Below the pieces are notes generated by a model. The model ran no database searches and was not told where the DNA came from. It saw only the letters and a list, made by a program, of their open reading frames with translations. Shown piece by piece: positions 10,944 to 22,640 of a DNA stretch of 64,000 bases. Position 1 is the stretch's first letter; each line of letters opens with the position of its first letter. The stretch comes from Ypsolopha sequella (lineage: Eukaryota; Arthropoda; Insecta; Lepidoptera; Ypsolophidae), in contig OW203986.1 of assembly GCA_934047225.1 (NCBI GenBank), positions 29,763,221 to 29,827,220 on the forward strand. The letters run 5' to 3'. The position numbers and the translations under genes were made by a program.

Positions 10944-11814
10944 TAGTCGTATGATGGCGAAAACAGTTTTTTCGCAAAAAGGGCGCTGTTTTAGCGCGTA
11001 ATTTATTTACATGTAATCTGACACGCTCCTTGTTTCGCTGGTCCTGGTTTTTGTTCAAAACTCATAATTGTTCTAATCTAGCTTTTTTGAAATAGCTGCT
11101 TTTTTGCCGGGTTTTTTATTACGATATGTAAGACGTCATTTTTTACATGGTTACAACTACGTTAAAACATAAGCGGACACGAGCGAGTGTTTTTTTCTGG
11201 TCTATTTTCGCGTATATTTTAATTCTGTTTAAACGAGGGGGTCGTCTCGCTCCGCTCCGCTTTGCTCGGGTTTCCAGATTCGTTTACATGAATAACGTAA
11301 ATATTTAGTCGCCACACCTATTTATATTTGTGAAGACTGTAATTGTTTTAAAATATTTCGTCACTCTGAACTAATCTTGCTTTTTCGTGAAAATTTCAGA
11401 TTTTATATAAATTTCCGTTAGATCGCGTAACGGGTCAAAACTTTACGCTATAATTCGGTTTTCATGGAAAAGAACGCTTTTTCGCGAAAAACCAGTTTAA
11501 ATCACATGGCAACGACATACCTTCGTCCACGAGGCCTTATTTTTATACAAAAAGGGTTTTAATTGTGACTGTTATGTATTATTGTAAAATTCAAATTTAT
11601 GGGGACGTTTCCTATCTAAGATATGTGCAAAGTTTCATTAAAGGCAAACCTGCCAAGACGTAACAAACACCTAAGGCTTTTTCTAGGGCAGCTGAGCGGA
11701 ACGGCCGAACTTAACCGAAACGTTGAGTTTTTCTCATTAAAAAAGGGAGTTTAAGCTGTGCTATATAAATTAACTATTATACAGTTTACAAAACCTAGAA
11801 ACCATGCCTTCTAG
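10944..11814. other. Intergenic or intronic DNA without recognised feature
   Basis: AT-rich with GC-rich islets near 11230-11270. I find no exon-like frame with splice borders. Host gene exons begin at 11815. Confidence 0.4.
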
Positions 11815-11972
11815 AGAATCAAGCCGACCCGAGCATGTTAGCAATGATGCCCCCGCACCCCGGCAACACATACACCATAAACGAGCTGCAAGCCGTGGTC
11901 ACGTGCGGGCTGAACACCTCGCCAGACAACACCGAATACGACATCTCCTCCATCGTCGATACGAGCACGTAT
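11815..11972 (+). CDS. Rpgrip1l: RPGRIP1L-like gene, exon a (first exon visible)
   Basis: Acceptor CCTTCTAG before 11815 (an AG two bases later is an alternative) and donor TATA|GTGAGT at 11973. It reads NQADPSMLAMMPPHPG then TYTINELQAVVTCGL and ends in phase 1. GC content is clearly higher than the surroundings. The gene's 5' part must lie upstream of the window or in exons I could not see. Assignment to the RPGRIP1L-like gene rests on phase continuity with later exons, not on this sequence. Confidence 0.7.
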
Positions 11973-12042
11973 AGTGAGTAACACGTATTGTTCTTGCAAT
12001 CTATGACGCTAGTCTACGTTGCTTGTATGAAGTACGTACAAC

Positions 12043-12560
12043 AAGCAAATGTGCATGTAATTGTGTGAAATATCTGTATAACATACAAATGTGCATGTAA
12101 TTGTGTGAAATATCTGTATAACATACAAATGTGCACGTAATTGTGTAAAATATCTGTATAACATACAAATGTGCATGTAATTGTGTGACATATCTGTATA
12201 ACATTCAAATGTGCATATAATTGTGTGACATATCTGTATAACATACAAATGTGCATGTAATTGTGTGACATATCTGTATAACATACAAATGTGCATGTAA
12301 TTGTGTGACATATCTGTATAACATACAAATGTGCATGTAATTGTGTAACATATCCGTATAACATACAAATGTGCATGTAATTGTGTGACATATCTGTATA
12401 ACATACAAATGTGCATGTAATTGTGTAACATATCTGTATAACATACAAATGTGCATGTAATTGTTTGACATATCCGTATAACATACAAATGTGCATGTAA
12501 TTGTGTGACATATCTGTATAACATACAAATGTGCATGTAATGTGTGAAATATCTGTATAT
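12043..12560. repeat. 40-bp minisatellite, about 13 units
   Basis: Unit ACATACAAATGTGCATGTAA + TTGTGTGACATATCTGTATA. Two diverged units lie further on at 12712-12776. All three minus frames are open for 107-196 codons because the unit lacks stops in any phase; none is a gene. Confidence 0.93.
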
Positions 12561-12776
12561 TTATTTATTTTTACATAAACCACAGCACAATGTACATACA
12601 ACAATAATACAGCAAAACCTTAACTAAACATAGGCCAATAACGGGTTTACATTATATAATCTTTACTATACTAAAATAAGAAACTAAATACTACAAAAGA
12701 AAGCGAAATGTACAACGTACAAATGTGTATGTAATGTGTGAAATATCTGTATAATGTACCAATGTGCATGTTTAGA

Positions 12777-13997
12777 GCGTAATAACTCAAGTTTGGAGCG
12801 TTAATAGTATATTACGATACGAGAGCGATGAAACGTTTTCTGACGAGTGTGAGTTTGCGGCACGAGCCGAAGGCAAGTGCTGCAATCACACGAGTCGAGA
12901 AAAAGTTTCTCGCACGAGTTTCGTATAATTTTTTATAGCACACTGTGCGTAAATTATATTATCTCATAGTCAGATTTTAATTAAAATGGAATACCTCTTT
13001 AACGAGTCGCAATAGACACATCTAATTCCAAAAGATGCCTTAAGAACAGACATCATGACTCGACCAACTCAGTTGTGGGCGTGACCAAATGTCATACTGT
13101 TTCATTTTGTTACAAGGTGCACGCTCCATGAAACTTGCGAGGCAAAACTTTCAGGAGTGAGTAACCAGTGGACGTTTTCAAACACTATTTTTTGTTTATT
13201 ATTACATTTTCGATGTTTGACTCGTATTAATTTTTAAATTTTATCTAAAACAATAAAAGCACATTCGGCTACGCTTTGTTGTTAAGATATTACACAAATT
13301 TCACGATTTTTAGATTGACCTAAACATATATCTCGATTATTTTTTAATGAACTCGGCCTAAAATATTACAATAACATTCCATAGACACCCCACAATGTGG
13401 TGACAGCGTTTGTATGGAGGTTTGTGCGTAACAACTCTTCTAAGTTTCTAGGTCTCCTCATTTTAAGAGCATGGATCTATTTCCATATATTTGAAAAAAA
13501 AAGCGTTATTTTCCAGTGGTTATAAATATTAATTCAGCAAAACAATCACAGGTGCTGTTTAAGAGAAAGAACAATCTGCTGAACGTTACCCCAGCGGAAT
13601 CTTGAATAACTCTGAAACCTCAAGACGTTCTAGTTTTGTTCTATGGGCACAGATAGGCACTAATTAGGTATACCTATGTATCTTAGTAGCTAGTAGCTAT
13701 AGTATCTATAGTATAGTATAGTATAGCTATAGTATAGTAGCTAGTATCTTAGTAGCTATTGAGCTACGTCCATCGGTAAAAACATTCCGCTGTGGTAACG
13801 GTTTTCTAGCGGAATTTGTTTTTTTGGAATATCTTTTTCGGCTGGACCTAAATTTTGAGCATAATTACACGAGATAAGGTACTTTATCTGTCAAGCTGAA
13901 ATCCTGAAAAGTGTCAACACTCTGTTGGCGTAACGCACGCACTTTTGGCGTGATTTAAAAAATATTACTGTAAAGACTGAGTGTATTATATTCCCAG
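12777..13997 (+). other. Intron sequence with scattered repeats
   Basis: 12790-12950 is an imperfect inverted structure with the GAGCCGAAGGCAAGTGC hub seen in other short repeats. 13672-13765 is a CTAGTAGCTATAGTA simple repeat. No exon seen. Confidence 0.45.
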
Positions 13998-14126
13998 GTA
14001 AGTTGCCGTCGCAAGTCCTGTCTCCCGGTGAGGAGGGGTGCCCCGATTCCACAACATTCTCGACGACATTCAGCCCGTTCACCGACAACGCCAACTTGAG
14101 CGAAGGAGAGATACCTGTGCGTAGAG
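13998..14126 (+). CDS. Rpgrip1l: RPGRIP1L-like gene, exon b
   Basis: Acceptor TTCCCAG before 13998; donor AGAG|GTACGA at 14127. It enters in phase 1 and leaves in phase 1. Reads KLPSQVLSPGEEG, then Ser/Thr-rich FSTTFSPFTDN and NLSEGEIPVRR. The exon itself starts with GTAAGT, a donor-like hexamer just after the acceptor. Confidence 0.75.
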
Positions 14127-14162
14127 GTACGAACTTCTTGAGTAGTTAACAACTACCGGTGT

Positions 14163-14293
14163 AACTACAAAACGGTGTTTAACTTTAGACAGTGTTTAAA
14201 TCTGTTGCTGTCACTCTTTTACAATATGAAAGAAAAGGCGACAACAACAGATTTAAACACTGTCTAAAGTTAAACACCGTTTTGTAGTAACAC
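14163..14293. repeat. Near-perfect hairpin, arms about 47 bp
   Basis: Left arm contains GGTGTTTAACTTTAGACAGT and right arm its exact complement, separated by about 35 bp. Probably a foldback MITE. Confidence 0.85.
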
Positions 14294-14336
14294 GGCATGT
14301 GTTTTATCGTCATTACGGCGGTACTGTTAGACCAGC

Positions 14337-14385
14337 GGGTCTACCGCGTAATTCTGATTTTCATCAACATCAACTTGAAACAGAG
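14337..14385 (+). mobile_element. Fragment of MITE family D
   Basis: GGGTCTACCGCGTAATTCTG then TTTTCATCAACATCAACTTGA matches one end of the MITE at 26070-26234 and 42766-42938. Confidence 0.65.
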
Positions 14386-14559
14386 GGTTTCTTGTGATAG
14401 GTTTTATACGTATTAAGAAGCTGCAACTAATAGGAGCTGAGCAGTGATTTTTTTATTCTGAATTTATAATTCGCTTGTAACTTATCATATTTTAATGCGA
14501 CTTTCGTAGTTATCTAAAAGCTCATTTCAGGGTATGTACAGTTGCACTGTAATTCAAAG

Positions 14560-15010
14560 GAACTAATTTACTTTTTCAGTGAAACAAGTTTGAGATAAAA
14601 CGGTAGAGATTCCGTAACTCACGCCTATACAATCTGTACATAAATACGCCTGCCATCCAGAAGTGTAGCCAGAGATTCCTCTTGTTTCTTCCATATCAAC
14701 CGAGCTCTTCCATTCGGGTGTTTTTTTAAATTCGTGGATTCCATCCATCCATCACCCTGTCTTTGTCCACTGTTGGACATATAGGCCTTTACAAGATTTT
14801 GCCACTGTTGGCGGTCCTGGAAGAAATGCCCATACTCACACACGCTGGGCAGGCGGGTTGGTGAGCTCGGTGCCGAAACCCTCGCACTGGTGACGCCGCT
14901 GCCCGTCACCAGTCTGTTTTACAAAAGGCTGGCAATTGTTGATGGATATACCGCTATCAATCGGTCCCAGGTATGGTGGGCCACCTGATTGTGCCTGAGG
15001 CCTGTCATCT
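14560..15010 (-). repeat. Decayed LINE remnant
   Basis: The minus strand carries pieces such as EYGHFFQDRQQWQNLVKA in interrupted frames, resembling the extreme C-terminus of lepidopteran LINE reverse transcriptases, followed by the repetitive CCACTGTTGGACATATAGGC segment. Low certainty on family. Confidence 0.4.
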
Positions 15011-15119
15011 TACTCTCCCCAGAATAACTTCTAATGGGTTTGCGAGTAAGGTGGTGGTACCTCCACAGTCGAGCTCGGCATCAGCTCTACCACCCGTGGA
15101 TTATCATAGAATTAATAAA

Positions 15120-15430
15120 TATAAACATATCGTCACGACATGAATCCCCGAGGGGTGTCAGAGGTTTTCCGAGTATGAACTATGAAATGCAATTCGCAGT
15201 CCACACTCGGTACACCCGCGTTTCACCGACGATTATGGGTGGTGAGTGGTGAGCCCTATCGCCGTTCAACCGGCACAAATACACGCTTTTTATGGCATGC
15301 AGGTTTCCTAACGATGTTTTCCTTCACCGTTCAACAAGTGGTAAGTAATCGCGCGTGCCCGGCGCGGCGTGGGATCGAAACAAGATCCTAAGATTGAGGC
15401 CAGCATTCTACCCCCGACCAATCGCCGCCG
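15120..15430 (-). repeat. tRNA-derived SINE, copy 1
   Basis: The head at 15430-15355 on the minus strand has the A-box-like GGTCGGGGGTAGAATGCTGG and a B-box-like TTCGATCCC. The tail contains TTTCACCGACGA, the CCACACTCGGTACACCCGCG motif, and CATGAATCCCCGAGG near 15138-15152. The same family lies at 38935-39150, 53426-53572 and 29468-29538. Confidence 0.75.
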
Positions 15431-15479
15431 TTTGGTATCATAGAATTATCTTTGAATATTTGCTTTTCGATTTCTTTAG

Positions 15480-15546
15480 GAGGCACCAAATTATCTTTGG
15501 GCGAGAAACCTCTTCAGCTAGCACCGCACGAAGAGGAGACAAAGGA
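15480..15546 (+). CDS. Rpgrip1l: RPGRIP1L-like gene, exon c
   Basis: Acceptor TTTCTTTAG before 15480; donor AAAGGA|GTAAGC at 15547. Phase 1 in, phase 2 out, consistent with its neighbours. Reads GGTKLSLGEKPLQLAPHEE ending ETK. Charged linker. Confidence 0.75.
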
Positions 15547-15639
15547 GTAAGCATTACACATTTAAATTAAATACTTATCTCGACATTTACAACTTCTGAT
15601 TATATGGCTTGTGGCAAAATAGTACAAATTAGTCTAGGC

Positions 15640-15710
15640 ACGTGCGTGTCGGACTCGCGCACAAAAGGGTTCCGTAGCACCACACAATCCGGTTACTGAA
15701 CCTTTAAGGC
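15640..15710 (+). repeat. Fragment of the GGTTCCGTACC repeat
   Basis: GTCGGACTCGCGCACAAAAG followed by GGTTCCGTAG, the conserved terminal block of that repeat. 15711-16298 otherwise shows nothing I can name. Confidence 0.6.
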
Positions 15711-16298
15711 GATTACCGTCGCCAAAATAGCAGCTCGATGTTTGTCTGTATGAATATCGACGGAAACGACATTGAAATAACGTTCAAATCAGTGCACAAT
15801 GAGTGGTGGCTGTTACGACGCTCGCTGCGTCCTTGAAAAGGCAAAATAGGAGAAAATAATACTTTTCACATGGGCGTCATTGTTCGATTGAATAATTCTA
15901 TGTTATATTTATAGCTATCAAGTTTTATCTATTTATCAAAGCATAAATGAATTAAATCACCTAAGCCGCTTAGGATCAGTAGGAAATTCAAGCCAAAAAA
16001 CACCATTCAGTTGAAACAATTTTTCATATAGAAGTTTGGGTGGTACGAAAAAGAAAAATGTTGCATATGTTGTCCTAGAGTTGATAATCCATAATACATT
16101 TTTTCAATATTTTTGTTTTGGCCATAAAAGAGGAGTAGGCTTTAGAAAGTACCCATTTGGCGGTATTAAGGGCCTTAAAAAGATGGCATACTCAGCAACT
16201 TTTTTTATTACCCGTCCAGCACAATAAGTCTAATGGCAAAGACTTTATTTGCTTAGTAGATGCTAGTGATTGTTGGCACTTGGTGGAATTTATAAAAC

Positions 16299-16648
16299 AT
16301 TGTTTAAAAAAACACTTGTACTTATCCACATATTATTATAACTTTATTATGCCCGACCGGTTTCGCTGTAAAGCATTTTCTAGGGCCTTTTACACATCCT
16401 AACTAACAAAGAAATAATTTACACTACAACCATGTCTAAAATGACGTGCAATAAAATCATTGCAAATTTATTGCACGTCATTTTAGACATGGTTGTAGCA
16501 GAGAATATAAAGTATGGTTGTAGTCTAAATTATTTCTTTGTTAGTTAGGATATGTAAAAGGCCCTAGAAAATGCTTTACAGCGAAACCGGTCGGGCATAA
16601 TAAAGTTATAATTATATGTGGATAAGTACAAGTGTTTTTATAAACAAT
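16299..16648. mobile_element. Foldback element with about 160-bp arms and an inner perfect hairpin
   Basis: Outer ends ATTGTTTAAAAAAACACTTG / complement. Arms share TTATGCCCGACCGGTTTCGC and CTTTTACACATCCTAACTAA. The centre (16427-16500) is itself a perfect hairpin with arms of about 32 bp. A single left arm recurs at 42594-42752, and the flank at 16256-16298 recurs inverted at 42945-42985. Confidence 0.88.
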
Positions 16649-16795
16649 ACTTTATTTGCTTTTCATAGAGGCGATCATATGTTGGCTCTTTGGCCTCTTG
16701 TTCTTGGACGCGTAATAATAGTGATCACGCAGCGAAACAATAAATTGGTGTGTTTTTAGATAATACTGAAATATTTTGTAGGGAATAAAATATTT

Positions 16796-16862
16796 AAATT
16801 AGGTGATATACCTTCATATTTCTATTTAGGTAATAGAAATATGAAGGTATATCACCTAATTT
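16796..16862. repeat. Perfect 31-bp stem with tiny loop
   Basis: AAATTAGGTGATATACCTTC on one side and GAAGGTATATCACCTAATTT on the other, continuing inward, with a loop of only about 5 nt. May be a MITE core or a hairpin RNA. I see no flanking transposon ends. Confidence 0.8.
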
Positions 16863-17367
16863 CGATATTTTTTTTATAAAAAAAAAATCAAGTTCATCTC
16901 TTAACCGCGTTCTTGAAGCGAACGTTTGAAAACCAAAAAAAAGAGGGTGCAAAACATTTTTTTTGGACAAAAGTATAAATCTTAGTACATTGTTTATACG
17001 TAAGATCCTTAGAGAAAAGATTATTAAACCAAATATATTTTTGTCAATACAAGGAGAGTCCGAATTTCTTCAAACGAATCCTAGATAGCCTGGAGTTGGT
17101 CATGCTCTAGGCTCAGGTACAGTCTTAATTCATTATAAAAAACAAGGCACTAAAATGGTAGCGCCTGACTTAGTTCGTCTCGGCACCTTCGGAGTACGGA
17201 ATTTGTTGTTTTACTTTAGAGTATGTACAACAATCTGTACAAAGAAAAAATAACGTCAAAAATATGCTATTTTGCCTAGATTTTTTGTATGGGACACATT
17301 TAAACTTACTTCAAAATGAAATCACAATAAAAAAAGTGTAAGACACTACAACAAAATAATACACCTA

Positions 17368-17877
17368 TCTACACTAATATTACAAAGAGGAAAGATTTGT
17401 ATTTTTATATGTTTGTAATAACGAATAAACTCAAAAACTACTAGACCGATTTCAAAAATTCTTTCACCATTAGAATGCTACATTGTCACTGAGTAACAGG
17501 CTATTAGTATTTATTTAGGGATCCCTGTTAAAACTTCAATAATGTAACCCAAGGTGTAAAAATTTTGGCCATAAAACGTCTTTCATCGCATGCGCTGCGG
17601 AAACTATTGATGATAAAACAAAAATATGTTTTAAAAAAGAACATATATCACGTGATACCATATTTTTTTTTTTATTTATATTTTTTTTATTAAAAAATAT
17701 ATATACATTATACATAACAGTGTATCGGAAACCTTTTGAGGTTTTTATATATATATGTCCAACTATTGTAGTTATGTCAACTACTTATGTCCTGCATAAA
17801 GATACATTTACTCTACGTTTATCCCAAAATAAAAAATAAAAAATGTCCACCCGTGCGAAGCCGGAACGGGCTGCTAG
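17368..17877 (+). mobile_element. Non-autonomous Helitron
   Basis: Starts TCTACACTAATATTACAAAG after an A and ends with a short GC hairpin (CCCGTGCGAAGCCGGAACGGG region) and CTAG followed by T, as expected for insertion between A and T. 510 bp, no rolling-circle replication gene. These ends are typical of lepidopteran Helitrons. Confidence 0.8.
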
Positions 17878-17899
17878 TAAATAAATATAACCACTTAAA

Positions 17900-18380
17900 T
17901 TAAAATTTATATATCGCACTATAATAATAATAAAAGCCTTTATTTACCACAAAAATAGTAAAATTACATGCACTGACATTGAAATAATAACAAATTCTTA
18001 ATAAATAGCTCCAGTAAATTAACATTATCAAACAAAAATAACATTGTTGTACATTAAAAAATTCATGCAAAATTCATTATGTAAGTTAAATATAAATTAA
18101 GTATAAAATTCAAAACAAGTTAGATAATTAATTATATTAAGAAATACATATGTCATCTGCTATATGGCCTAGTTGTTTTTAACAGTACAATGTTTACGTC
18201 ACAAGCTACAAATCAGTGATATAAAATATTGATCAAAATGTCAAATTCATTGTAAGTCCTTTACAGGACATGGTAGGCCTCTCACTTCTTCAGTGAGGCG
18301 GTCTGAGTCACCCTAGCTGACCAGACTTGACTGGGTGACTGGTGTTATGCTTTGTAGAGCTCTCTTTTGCACTATAATCA
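17900..18380 (-). repeat. Probable LINE 3' end
   Basis: Begins (on +) with (ATA)n and AAAGCCTTTATTTACC, the usual inverted poly-A-like tail, followed by non-coding 3'-UTR-like sequence to about 18380. No frame remains. Confidence 0.4.
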
Positions 18381-18403
18381 AACAAAAAAAAAACAATATA
18401 TTT

Positions 18404-18665
18404 TTAGGGTTCTGTACCCAAAGGGTTACCAACGGGACCCTATTACTAAGACTGTCCGTCTGTCCGTGTGTCTGTCTGTCACCAGGCTGTATCTCATGAA
18501 CCGTGATAGTTAGACAGTTGAAATTTTCACAGATGATATATTTCTGTTGCCGCTATAACAACAAACACTAAAAAACAGAATAAAATTAATATTTAAGGGG
18601 GATCCCTTTACAACAGACCTGTTTTTTTTGCCGTTTTTATATAAGGTACGGAACTCTTCATTTAG
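18404..18665 (+). repeat. GGTTCTGTACCC dispersed repeat, near full length
   Basis: TAGGGTTCTGTACCCAAAGG ... CTGTATCTCATGAACCGTGA ... TGAAATTTTCACAGATGATA ... GTACGGAACTCTTC. This is the best-preserved + strand copy. A (TTTCAC)n run follows at 18936-18968. Confidence 0.75.
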
Positions 18666-19649
18666 ACATTAGACAATTTGATTAATGTATTAATTGTTAA
18701 ATTAATTATTTTTTGTTATATTTTAATTATGAATGATTCCTAGTTTAATGTATATAGGTACAATTTCTTCATTTCTGTATCATATGCTTTAAAAAGGGGC
18801 AAACTGAAAATCAGCGCTGCAAGTTGCCTCAACTTGTAGTATTTGCTGAGTTTGCTCCTTTTTGCCATTTTGCATTATGTTGCACTCTTTTTTTTTTTTC
18901 CTTTTTGTGTGTGTTTTTCTTTGGCAAATAAATTTATTTCACTTTCACTTTCACTTTCACTTTCACTCCCACTTGGCCGGTTTTTTTTTTAAATTTAACT
19001 TAGTTTACGGCTTTGGTTATAATATAACCATTTAGCAAAAACGATATCTCTGACGAGCGTCTCTAGACAGGACTATAAAGCTGATAAAAAGAGACCGCAC
19101 ATGGAAATGAGTGAAAGGGAATGATTAAGGTTTTTTGGTGTATATTTTTATTATTATTAAAGTTCATTTATTATATGCCTTTTTGTATAGGGACCCCCCT
19201 TGGGTTGCATTAAAAATTATCAGTTTATGCTACAATGGCGAAAAGGAATAAATCGCGAGGACTCGCTACGCTCGTGTTTTAAACGTAACCGAGTAATTTA
19301 TTGCTCTTACGCCCGTGTATCATACTACGTTTTTCAATGCATAATGTGAGGAAATAAAACAAATATAATCTTGTGAACTTTAAATTATGATTGGCTCAAA
19401 AGGATTGTATCCAGAGCCGTTAAACAGTGGAAAAAAAAGTATAACATTTATGGTAGATAGGGAAGGCTGCAGGTTAGCCAACCATTGTAAATAAATGAAA
19501 AAAATAAGTAATAAAGCCCTAGGACAAAATAATCGACATTCTGTTCGGTTTTGATGCATAAAAAGTGGGCTTTTACGAGCACTTGCATTGAAAAGTATAT
19601 AATATTTGCCGCGATAGAGGCCATAGTAACACGTATTTTGTGAACATTT

Positions 19650-19772
19650 CAACTGGCCACCTGTAACGGCTCAAGCTGTGGACCCTTTTGACAGACGAAC
19701 GGACAGACTGACAGCGGTGACTTAGTAATAGGGTCCCATTTGGCACCCTTCGGGTACGTAACCCTAAAAGTA
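19650..19772 (-). repeat. Fragment of GGTTCCGTACCC repeat
   Basis: Contains GACAGACTGACAGCG, TAGTAATAGGGTCCCATTTG and GGGTACGTAACCCTAAAAG, ending 13 bp before exon d. Confidence 0.65.
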
Positions 19773-19785
19773 ATCTCTATTTCAG

Positions 19786-19903
19786 AGCTGAAGCCCAAGT
19801 ATCGAACAAAGAGCACGTGGAAGCCGCTCTGCAGTCCATTACTGAAGAGCTGCAGCGTTGCAAGTTGCTGCTGCAGAATAATGTGGCCACGCAGCGGCCA
19901 GAG
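19786..19903 (+). CDS. Rpgrip1l: RPGRIP1L-like gene, exon d (coiled coil)
   Basis: Acceptor CTATTTCAG before 19786; donor CCAGAG|GTAATG at 19904. With the two bases from exon c it gives EAEAQVSNKEHVEAALQSI and TEELQRCKLLLQNNVATQ, a coiled-coil heptad pattern, as found N-terminal to the C2 domain in RPGRIP1L. Leaves in phase 0. Confidence 0.8.
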
Positions 19904-20091
19904 GTAATGCGCTTGCCTAAAAGATGACAAATTATGAACTTGTACTTCCTTTGTTCCGAAATGACTGGCAGCAGCGATTTGGCGTCAGCTCGCTTGGTCC
20001 GTAATGGTTGAGCGTGGCGAGTCAACTCGCGACAGTTCTTCCTTACAGTACTAACTCTGCCCTAATTTCCGTAGTTTTTGCCATAGACAGG

Positions 20092-20543
20092 TTAAGGCGC
20101 TCTTATCCCAAAATCAGTAATTTCAAAGTCAAATAGAACTTTCAAAAATCGTCTAAAACTTCCAAAAAAAAAAAAAAACGCAATATAGTTCGAACCTTTA
20201 TCTAGGTCTTCCACGCATGTGTTACACGATCAGATAAACTTTGCTCTCAGATAAACTTTGCTCGATAGAAATAATTCACGAACACAGCATGTAATAAGAC
20301 CTTTCAAATCATGCCATTTCCATAATTCCACTCTTTTATTAACGAAACATATCTGGTAATATTGCTCTTTAAATTTTCTAGGTCGACTACGTAAGTGGGT
20401 TTTAATAAACATATCCCTTATTTTTAAACAATTTAAAAACCGATAAAAACAACGAAAAAGTACAAAAGTGTGGTTATTTTCTTTACTCCTTACACGTAAA
20501 GAAAAAGACAGAGAGTCACTCTTCTGGGATAAGAGCGCCTTAA
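20092..20543. mobile_element. TTAAGGCG-type TIR element, copy 1
   Basis: Ends TTAAGGCGCTCTTATCCCA and TGGGATAAGAGCGCCTTAA, 452 bp, no gene. The TTAA could be the target duplication (piggyBac-like) or part of the TIR. Related ends lie at 34737-35175, 35248-35675 and 41090-41533. Confidence 0.8.
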
Positions 20544-21296
20544 GTAACGCCCTTCTGCCTTCGTTCTTCTAGTTTCTAGGCGTGTCTCTTGGACGATTAT
20601 CATCAGGAACGATCGTGACAAAGCGTATGATAACGGTGGGTAAAAAAAATACTGGGAACCTATGACGTTAGAAGTTAGAAGTATAGTTCAGGAAATGTAA
20701 TTTGGGCTGTTGAATGGGACGGCTTATCTATTGTGTAATTTTGTAATCTATTGTGCATATATGGTCATTAAATCAGAACAGTGTTTACACAAAAATTGTA
20801 AATGGAGTAAAATATCCTGATACTTTCTAATGTGTACTGGTATTCATCACACCTGAACCCATTAGTGAATGTCTGCAAAATTAAATATTATTTTACTATT
20901 TTGTGCATAACTCTGTGTGGGGGTTGTAAATAAAAATGTTGGGTATTTCAGAAATTATTTTTCTTATAATTCTTTTAGTTACTTGTAAAGAATTAGAAGT
21001 GTCAACATTTGCTGTTCTCAGTTTATGGATAGTCGCGACCGTGAGTTACGGTACGTGCCTCTATTGTTCAAGGTACATAGCTCTTTTGTTCCATTGTTAT
21101 ACAAAGTTAATCCGAATCAGCTCAAATTATATTTCCTAAACTATAAATGTCAATAAAGGAACAACATTTTGTCGCTCTAAAACGGTGCTGTCAGTTATTT
21201 ATAAATATAAAGATAAGTAATATTGTACATGTAGGTACGTAGGTAGTACTACTATTTCTTCTGTGCTGTTGTACAGAGTACAATACCACGGTATAC

Positions 21297-22423
21297 TGTG
21301 TTCATTATGGATTTCAATGTATGGACATTTTGGCAAAAGCTAAACAGCTTTGCAACTAGTATCGTATTATATCTTGTCACGGTGACACTCAGATGAATGA
21401 CCATCCCTGCCCCAGTTCCCCTGCACTAGCTGTATCACCCCTCCCCCCTAAAACGTGTGCCCAATTAAGGTTTTATCCGATTTCCAGAGAAACAGTGTTT
21501 TCTACCAGAAAATAGTTAAAGACGGAATTATTTCTTATAAAATGTTCTATAGTTATGTTCTCACATTTGTTTTGAAAAAAGGTATTTCGAGCAACAATAA
21601 CAGAAAACTGATGACAAATCAACGATGAGCATAACATACAAATTTAATTTTCAGATTCAAGGATAAAAAAATGTTATTACATACGGCTTGAACACTCACT
21701 CACTTGCCACAAAAAAAATTAGAATGAACAATAGTTACTATGTTAATTTGTATATATGAGTGTTCAAGCCGTATGTAATAATAATTTAGTATGTCAGCTC
21801 ACGTGAGTTTTTAATATTATTATAAACAAATGTATATAATATATTGCTGAGTTTGTACATTATGTTTTTTTGATACTTGTCGTTGTTGGTTCTTGATGGA
21901 ACATTTGAAACAACTTGTCAATAAAACACATTCTTGGTAACTGTTCCACTTTTATATCTATATTACACTATGCGACCGGTTTCGTTATAATAACATCGTC
22001 AGGCTATTGGATACGAATCATGAGATGGAAAATGTATTTCGTCTTTGTTTACATTTGTGATGATGTTTTTTTCTTTTGTAAGCCTAAAAACCTCGTTATT
22101 GTGCCCAAAAAAATTGTCAGCTTTCTGTTAACGCTGCTCGTAAACTATAACTTATATCAAAATAAATGTGGAATCTTATATGTGGGTAATTTTATAAAGA
22201 ATAATTCGGCCTTTACCTATTTTCTCGTAGCTTATTTCGTTCTCCTGAACATAGCATAAAACCTTAATTGGGCACGCATTTTAGGGGGGGAGGGGTGATT
22301 CACCTTGTGGATGGGGGAGGGACGGTCATGCATCTAAATGTCACCGTGTCATCGTGATCTTATCTTATCATACTAGTATCAAAACTGTAAACTTTTGCCG
22401 CCAAAAATTTTAGAATGAACACA
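21297..22423. mobile_element. 1.1-kb element with about 175-bp inverted ends
   Basis: Left arm 21297-21475 and right arm 22258-22423 pair, sharing TGTGTTCATT, CACGGTGACA and GTGCCCAATTAAGGTTTTAT. The interior (21672-21781) holds a separate perfect 25-bp hairpin (TTATTACATACGGCTTGAAC). The 21915-22259 frame inside has no recognisable motif. Confidence 0.8.
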
Positions 22424-22640
22424 CTATTTGTACTGTAGGTAGAGTCTAAGTATTATAGTTACTTTTATTGGTGGTGGTTAATTTGTATTTAGAAGTATTT
22501 TGTAAGCATGTATGTGGTAAAAAAAGTAAAACGATATTTTTAAAAATGTTGTTTATTTTATTAATTAATCCCTTAACTTTAGTACCTATACTGTTGAAGT
22601 AAATTTAATTTGTTAGAAATTTACAGATTTGAAAATATCA

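Noticed and set aside
12009..12604. Overlapping frames of 107-196 codons on the minus strand
   Set aside because: Same repeat read in several frames (40-bp unit without stops); no gene context.
20936..21139. 67-codon hydrophobic frame, possible small membrane protein
   Set aside because: No homologous motif, no splice or promoter context; AT-rich DNA easily encodes such Leu/Ile-rich frames.
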